Source of the DNA: Thermoplasmata archaeon
GTDB taxonomy: Archaea; Thermoplasmatota; Thermoplasmata; Lutacidiplasmatales; UBA184
NCBI GenBank assembly: GCA_030039865.1
Contig: JASHUS010000036.1
Coordinates: 1-9,389, forward strand
Reading direction: 5' to 3'
DNA: 9,389 nt
Position 1 is the stretch's first letter; each line of letters begins with the position of its first letter. The position numbers were made by a program, and so were the translations under genes. The notes under the pieces were generated by a model. That model was not told the DNA's origin. It saw nothing but the letters and a program-made list of their open reading frames with translations, and did no database searches. Of the stretch, positions 5,672 through 9,389 are shown piece after piece.

Positions 5672-7654
5672 GTGGCGTCCAGCCGCCGCCTCGCCGCGAT
5701 CGTGTTCACCGACATCGTCGGCTTCACGCCGCTGACCCAATCCGACGAGGCCGCGGCGCTCCGGCTGCTCGAGGCGCAAGAGCGGATTGTCCGTCCCCTG
5801 CTCGAGTCCCACCGGGGCCGCAAGGTGAAGTCGATCGGCGACGGCCAGCTGCTCGAGTTCCGGAACGCGCTTGACGCCGTCGAGTTCTCGGTCGCGCTCC
5901 AGCGGGCGGCGCACGAGCGCGGCGAGCCGCACGGCGCCCCCGCGCTCCGCCTGCGCGTCGGGATCCACCTCGGCGACGTCCAGCGCAAGGGATCGGACAT
6001 CCTCGGGGACGCGGTCAACCTCGCCGCGCGCATAGAACCGCTCGCCGATCCGGGAGGCATCGACCTCACCGCGCAGGTCTTCGAGCAGGTCCGCCGGAAG
6101 GTCCCGTACCAGCTCGAGAGCGTCGGCGTGCGGACCCTGAAGGGCGTCGCCGAACCGGTCGAGATCTACCGCGTCAGCCTGCCGTGGTCGGAGCCCGCCC
6201 CGGCCGCGGCACCGGCCGGCCCGCCCCGCCTCGCCGTCCTGCCGTTCGCGAACATCAGCCCCGACCCGAACGACGGGTACTTCGCGGACGGGCTCACGGA
6301 GGAGCTGATCTCCGTCCTCTCGCAGATCCGGGGCCTGCGGGTGATCGCGCGCACCTCGGTGGGTCAGTATAAGGACACGACGAAGCCGATCGGCCAGATC
6401 GGCTCCGAGCTCGGGGTCAGCTCGGTACTCGAGGGCAGCGTGCGGAAAGCGGGGGACCACCTAAGGATCACCGTCCAGCTGATCGACGTGGGGACCGAGG
6501 AGCATCGATGGGCCCAGACGTACGAGCGCAAGCTCGAGAATGTCTTCGCGATCCAGGCTGAGGTCGCCGAGCGCACGGCGGGCGCCCTCCAGGTCGAGCT
6601 CCTGCGGCCGGAGCGGGAGGCGATCGGAGGGCGTCCGACCAAGAGCCTCGCGGCGTACGAAGCCTACCTGCGTGGGCTGACGGCGTACCACCAGCGCGCC
6701 CTCGTCACGGAACCCTACACGAAGGCCAAGGAGTGCTTCGAGGAGGCGATCCGTCAGGACCCCGAATTCACCGCCGCCTATGCCTACCTCGCGAACATCC
6801 TCATCGGGGAGCTCGGCCAGCTGCAGTCCCGGGCCGACGTAGTTCCGCGCGCCCGAGAGCTGGTCGAGCGGGCGCTCGAGCTCAACCCGAACTCCTCGGA
6901 CGCGCACACGGCCGCGGGGAACCTGGCCCTCCAGGCGGACCTCGACTGGCCCCGGGCCGAAGAGGAATTCCGCCGCGCGATCGCGTTGAATCCCAGCAGC
7001 TCCACGGCCCGGTTCTGGTACGGTTTCCTGCTCGGGGCCCTGCAGCGCCCCGAAGAGGCCCGACGGCAGTTCGAGGCGACCGTCGAACTCGATCCCCTCT
7101 GGCTGGTCGGCCGCGCGAACCTCGTCGGATCCCTCGGCATCCTCGGCGAGCACGAGCGCGCGATCACGCTCGGCCGATCGACGCTCGCCATGGCTCCCGA
7201 CTTCGCGTTCCTGCACGTCCAGCTCGCCTTCGCCCTGCTGCTCGCCGGCCAGTTCGATGAAGCCGGCCACGAAGCCCAGTTGCTCAAGTCGGAGACTTCT
7301 CTCTACGCCCGCCAGACCCGGGGGCTGCTGCTTGCCTGGCTAGGACATCCGGAGGAGGCCCGCGCGCTGCTGAAGGAGTTCGAGTCCCACTCGGCCACGG
7401 CCTACGTCTCGATCCCCCTCGTCGCGGCGATTTACGCGGAGCTGGGCGATGCGGAGCACGCGCTCTCGCTGCTCGAGCGGGATGCCCGGGGCGGGGACCG
7501 TTTGTTCTGGAGCTACTACCAGCTCCCGGCGTTCGATCCGCTGCGGGAGGACCCGAGATTCATCGCGATCCTCCGCGGGATGAACCTCCCGACCGGACCC
7601 CCGAAGCGTCCCCGCGTGCCGCGGCCCATCCGACCGGCGAAACTGGATGGATAG
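5672..7654 (+). CDS. Class III adenylate cyclase fused to a TolB/FlgO-like domain and TPR repeats
   Basis: This 660-residue protein has no signal peptide or membrane helix, so it should be cytoplasmic. Residues 6-168 form a class III cyclase domain with every canonical residue: metal-binding Asp14 (FTDIVGFT) and Asp57 (KSIGDG); adenine-selecting Lys53 and Asp109; transition-state Asn116 and Arg120 (GDAVNLAARIE). It should therefore convert ATP to cAMP, as a homodimer. After a Pro/Ala linker (170-184), residues 185-308 (LAVLPFANIS, ADGLTEELISVLSQI, EGSVRKAGDHLRITVQLID) match the TolB-N/FlgO-like domain; residues about 325-600 are TPR-like helical repeats (for example AKECFEEAIRQDPEF and AEEEFRRAIALNPSS). 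The end, FDPLREDPRF, is typical of this bacterial architecture. The GTG at 5672 is chosen because it directly precedes the cyclase fold; the ATG at 5662 is out of frame. The TolB/TPR part is presumably a sensor or scaffold. No cAMP-binding effector lies in the window. Confidence 0.93.
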   Translation: MASSRRLAAIVFTDIVGFTPLTQSDEAAALRLLEAQERIVRPLLESHRGRKVKSIGDGQLLEFRNALDAVEFSVALQRAAHERGEPHGAPALRLRVGIHLGDVQRKGSDILGDAVNLAARIEPLADPGGIDLTAQVFEQVRRKVPYQLESVGVRTLKGVAEPVEIYRVSLPWSEPAPAAAPAGPPRLAVLPFANISPDPNDGYFADGLTEELISVLSQIRGLRVIARTSVGQYKDTTKPIGQIGSELGVSSVLEGSVRKAGDHLRITVQLIDVGTEEHRWAQTYERKLENVFAIQAEVAERTAGALQVELLRPEREAIGGRPTKSLAAYEAYLRGLTAYHQRALVTEPYTKAKECFEEAIRQDPEFTAAYAYLANILIGELGQLQSRADVVPRARELVERALELNPNSSDAHTAAGNLALQADLDWPRAEEEFRRAIALNPSSSTARFWYGFLLGALQRPEEARRQFEATVELDPLWLVGRANLVGSLGILGEHERAITLGRSTLAMAPDFAFLHVQLAFALLLAGQFDEAGHEAQLLKSETSLYARQTRGLLLAWLGHPEEARALLKEFESHSATAYVSIPLVAAIYAELGDAEHALSLLERDARGGDRLFWSYYQLPAFDPLREDPRFIAILRGMNLPTGPPKRPRVPRPIRPAKLDG

Positions 7655-7667
7655 TCCGGTCCGGCCC

Positions 7668-8204
7668 TCAGCCCGGGCCGTCCGCCGCCCGGGCGTCGCA
7701 GACCTCGAACCACGCGCAGTGCCGGCATTTGGCGGGCGAAGGGGTCGCCCGCCCGTCGTACGGAAGATCGAGCGCGGCGCGCAGCGCGAGGAGGTCCTGG
7801 CGCGCCGCGTCGTCCCAACGTACACGCCACTCGCGATCGGAGTAGCGCAGGACTCCGAACGGAGGGGAGCGACCAGTCGTGTCCTCGACGAGCAGACAGT
7901 ACGCCCACACCTGCACGACATGCGATCGGGCCGGCCCCGCGGGAGGGCTCGTCCGGCTCTTGATCTCGATCGGTACGAGCCGACCGTCGCGTTGCTGACG
8001 AATCGCGTCCGGCCGGCCCTGCATCCGATACCGCTCGGACCGCAACACCGCCGGGCGCCCGGCGTCGATCGCCGTGAGCGCGCCGAGCCGGGACTCCGCG
8101 CGCCGGATCGCGAGTACGCGGATCCCCCAGGCGGCGAGGCCCGCGCCCACCAGCACGAGGTACAGGGCCAGGAACGGCGCGCTCAGGAGAAATGCAAGAA
8201 CCAT
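7668..8204 (-). CDS. Cas4/RecB-like PD-(D/E)XK nuclease, C-terminal half with N-terminal membrane helix
   Basis: A 178-residue protein starting at ATG 8204. Residues 2-28 form a hydrophobic helix, followed by basic IRVLAIRRAESR, predicting an outside N-terminus and a cytoplasmic main body. The body carries the C-terminal motifs of Cas4/AddB/Dna2-type nucleases: Asp66 (MQGRPDAI), Glu80-x-Lys82 (PIEIKSR), Gln98-x3-Tyr102 (VVQVWAY), then Cys160-x2-Cys163-x5-Cys169 (KCRHCAWFEVCDAR), three of the four 4Fe-4S ligands. The missing first cysteine and nuclease histidine are in the overlapping upstream gene, so the two products together make one complete nuclease. The frame stays open upstream to an ATG at 8432, but that part reads as low-complexity Arg/Pro/Ala sequence antisense-like in character and is a shadow of the upstream gene, so 8204 is preferred. 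No CRISPR array or other cas gene is visible. It ends 13 nt from the convergent cyclase gene. Confidence 0.82.
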   Translation of the reverse strand: MVLAFLLSAPFLALYLVLVGAGLAAWGIRVLAIRRAESRLGALTAIDAGRPAVLRSERYRMQGRPDAIRQQRDGRLVPIEIKSRTSPPAGPARSHVVQVWAYCLLVEDTTGRSPPFGVLRYSDREWRVRWDDAARQDLLALRAALDLPYDGRATPSPAKCRHCAWFEVCDARAADGPG

Positions 8205-8449
8205 GCGACTCCGATCACGACGAGCAGCAGCCCGACCAGCAGGACGATCCAGTACGCCGGGCCCCGCTCGGCCCGATGAAGTTCGGCCGTCAGCGTGCGC
8301 TCGTGATAGCGCTCCCCGGCGCTCTGGTGACGGGCGGCGTACCGCGTGGGACCCCGGTCGGGCGGGTGGTGGCGATACCAGTGCGATCGGGGGCAGTAGG
8401 CGTAGTCGGCGAGGTCCGACGGGCTGGTCCATTCCTCGGGGCCGACCAT
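8183..8449 (-). CDS. Cas4/RecB-like nuclease, N-terminal half with C-terminal membrane helix
   Basis: An 88-residue protein, ATG at 8449, TGA at 8185-8183. Residues 10-28 (SDLADYAYCPRSHWYRHH) match the Cas4-type opening motif with Cys19, the expected first ligand of the 4Fe-4S cluster. SAGERYHERTL (43-53) supplies His49, the histidine of the RecB-type nuclease core. After HRAERGP, residues 66-86 are a strong membrane helix, and the protein stops two residues later, placing the N-terminal domain in the cytoplasm. All remaining nuclease motifs are in the next gene, which overlaps this one by 22 nt in the -1 frame. This 22-nt overlap with ATG inside the last helix suggests either translational coupling of two subunits or a frameshifted single gene. 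It begins 28 nt after the stop of the methyltransferase at 8478-9317 and is probably on its transcript. Confidence 0.78.
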   Translation of the reverse strand: MVGPEEWTSPSDLADYAYCPRSHWYRHHPPDRGPTRYAARHQSAGERYHERTLTAELHRAERGPAYWIVLLVGLLLVVIGVAWFLHFS

Positions 8450-8477
8450 CGCCGCCCGAGCGGGCGCCTTCCGCGGC

Positions 8478-9317
8478 TTACTCCTTGCGCTCCACGGGCC
8501 GGGCGCCGCGGCGTTGGGCGGTGTAGATCACGGTGAGCGTGGTCGCCCGCACGCGCCCGCCGAAATCCTCCTCTGCGATCCGAGCCACTTCTCCCAGGAA
8601 CCAGTCCCGATGCCAGCTCGGGAGGATCGCGATCGGCGAGTACGTCGCGTAGCGCGCCGCTGCATGGGAGGGATCGAGCACCTCGGTCCACCGGAGCACC
8701 TCGCTGGACACCCGCCGGAACTCGCCCACACCCCGCAGGGCGGCCTCTCGCGCCGTACGGTCGAGTTGGGGCGGCAGCCGGCGGGGGAGTTGCGTACGCG
8801 GGCTGGTCGGGAGCGTCCGGAAGAGCGGGTCGAGCGCACGCTGGAAGGGGGAGGGGCGCCCCGGGTCGCCGAACATATTCCACCAGCAGACCCACCAGCC
8901 GCCGGGCTTCAGCCATCGCGCGATCTTGCGAAGGGCCCGACGCTCTTCGACCCAGTGGAACGCCGTCGCCGAGATCCCGAGATCGAACGAGCCGGCTGGC
9001 TGGCGCGCCGGCTCGAAATACGTCGGGAGGATCGTCACCTTCCCGCGATCCCGACCGAGCGAACTCCGCAGGTACCGCACGAGGCGACGGTCGGGCTCGA
9101 CGACCGTGACGTCGGACGCGCCGTGCGCGAGCAGACCGCGGGTCGCGATCCCCGTGCCGGCCCCGATCTCGAAGATGCGCCTGCCGGGGGCGAGCCCACA
9201 GCGCCGGGCGAGGATCTCGTAGACTCTCGACGGATACTCCGGTCGGGCCGCGTCGTACGAGGCGGGGTCGCTCCCGAACGTGGTCCGGGACGCCGCCTTG
9301 GTCATCTTGCTCCACAT
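8478..9317 (-). CDS. Class I SAM-dependent methyltransferase (Methyltransf_11 / trans-aconitate-methyltransferase-like), second copy
   Basis: A 279-residue Rossmann-fold methyltransferase. Motif I is IFEIGAGTGIATR (48-60), with the SAM-ribose acidic residue Glu74 in VVEPD. SATAFHWVEERRAL (116-129) and IARWLKPGGWWVCWWN (132-147) give the same family signature as the enzyme at 4843-5646; both also share ARPEYP near the N-terminus. The substrate is unknown. Residues 150-185 form a Pro/Arg-rich insertion containing PRRLPPQLDR. Two in-frame ATG codons compete: 9317 (MWSK) and 9305 (MTKA); the second has GGAG 4 nt upstream and gives an N-terminus more like the related enzyme, so the true start may be 9305. 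It appears to head a minus-strand transcript with the two Cas4-like half genes, the first of which starts 28 nt after its stop. Confidence 0.9.
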   Translation of the reverse strand: MWSKMTKAASRTTFGSDPASYDAARPEYPSRVYEILARRCGLAPGRRIFEIGAGTGIATRGLLAHGASDVTVVEPDRRLVRYLRSSLGRDRGKVTILPTYFEPARQPAGSFDLGISATAFHWVEERRALRKIARWLKPGGWWVCWWNMFGDPGRPSPFQRALDPLFRTLPTSPRTQLPRRLPPQLDRTAREAALRGVGEFRRVSSEVLRWTEVLDPSHAAARYATYSPIAILPSWHRDWFLGEVARIAEEDFGGRVRATTLTVIYTAQRRGARPVERKE

Positions 9318-9369
9318 GCGCTGACCCCGCTCTCCCGGCCTCGGTGGGACCGGGCGCGAGCCCCTCGAG

Positions 9370-9383
9370 AACTAACGCTTTGC
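9370..9383 (-). promoter_or_regulatory. Possible promoter for the methyltransferase-nuclease genes
   Basis: On the minus strand GCAAAGCGTTAGTT (9383 to 9370) is the only A/T-richer patch upstream of this gene and recalls the BRE/TATA pattern at 4187-4199. It lies about 55 nt before the ATG at 9317, which would leave a leader of some 30-40 nt, unlike the leaderless arrangement at 4125-4221. Tentative. Confidence 0.25.
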
Positions 9384-9389
9384 GCCGGG

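Noticed and set aside
3765..5735. Long plus-strand open frame (656 codons)
   Set aside because: It is Arg/Pro/Gly-rich low-complexity sequence overlapping ndk antisense and two well-supported plus-strand genes in another frame.
3529..6069. Very long minus-strand open frame (846 codons) across several genes
   Set aside because: It runs out of frame across tsaC and ndk and antisense to the membrane protein and methyltransferase genes. Its product is Arg/Asp/Glu/Pro-rich with no domain, the usual effect of few stop codons in GC-rich DNA.
7655..7667. Transcription terminator between the convergent cyclase and nuclease genes
   Set aside because: The 13-nt gap has no T tract or hairpin; the same holds for the 21-nt gap at 1716-1736.
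7668..8432. Upstream ATG at 8432 extending the Cas4-like C-terminal half to 254 residues
   Set aside because: The added N-terminal residues are Arg/Pro/Ala-rich without structure and overlap almost the whole N-terminal half gene, which has clear Cas4 and membrane features in its own frame. ATG 8204 directly precedes the membrane helix.
7655..8480. CRISPR array or other cas genes near the Cas4-like genes
   Set aside because: No regularly spaced direct repeats and no Cas1, Cas2 or effector motifs were seen on either strand of the window.

Overview
The window is a strongly GC-rich, gene-dense piece of what looks like an archaeal chromosome, most likely a Thermoplasmatota-type euryarchaeote. This placement is inference. 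It rests on the type II methionine aminopeptidase, the methionine synthase split over two genes, and a divergent pair of BRE/TATA-like elements about 26-28 nt upstream of start codons, which suggests leaderless archaeal transcripts. No rRNA, tRNA, CRISPR array, IS element or integrase was seen, and no stretch over about 100 bases lacks a gene.

Layout. Positions 1-1715 (+) hold the 3' end of a MetE N-domain-like gene, overlapping by 4 nt a complete catalytic MetE gene with all zinc ligands. Positions 1737-4124 (-) are a housekeeping cluster transcribed in the order ndk, tsaC-type YrdC gene, map, and then a Rid/YjgF-family gene. The first three genes are separated by only 4 nt each. Positions 4125-4221 are a divergent promoter region. 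Positions 4222-7654 (+) hold three closely spaced genes: a five-helix membrane protein, a class I SAM methyltransferase, and a 660-residue soluble class III adenylate cyclase fused to a TolB/FlgO-like domain and TPR repeats. Positions 7668-9317 (-) hold a second methyltransferase of the same family, followed by two overlapping small genes that together make one complete Cas4/RecB-type nuclease.

The most interesting item is the Cas4-like pair (7668-8204 and 8183-8449). The N-terminal half carries the first Fe-S cysteine and the nuclease histidine and ends in a transmembrane helix. The C-terminal half begins with a transmembrane helix and carries the D, E-x-K, Q-x3-Y and C-x2-C-x5-C motifs. The break falls at the predicted outer turn of a membrane hairpin inserted inside the nuclease domain, so both halves would face the cytoplasm. 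This is either a genuine two-subunit membrane-tethered nuclease or one gene interrupted by a frameshift.

Other points of note are the bacterial-style cyclase architecture in an archaeal setting, a Rid protein lacking the arginine needed for imine deaminase activity, and two related methyltransferases flanking the cyclase on opposite strands. The two convergent junctions (1716-1736 and 7655-7667) are very short and show no T-tract terminator.
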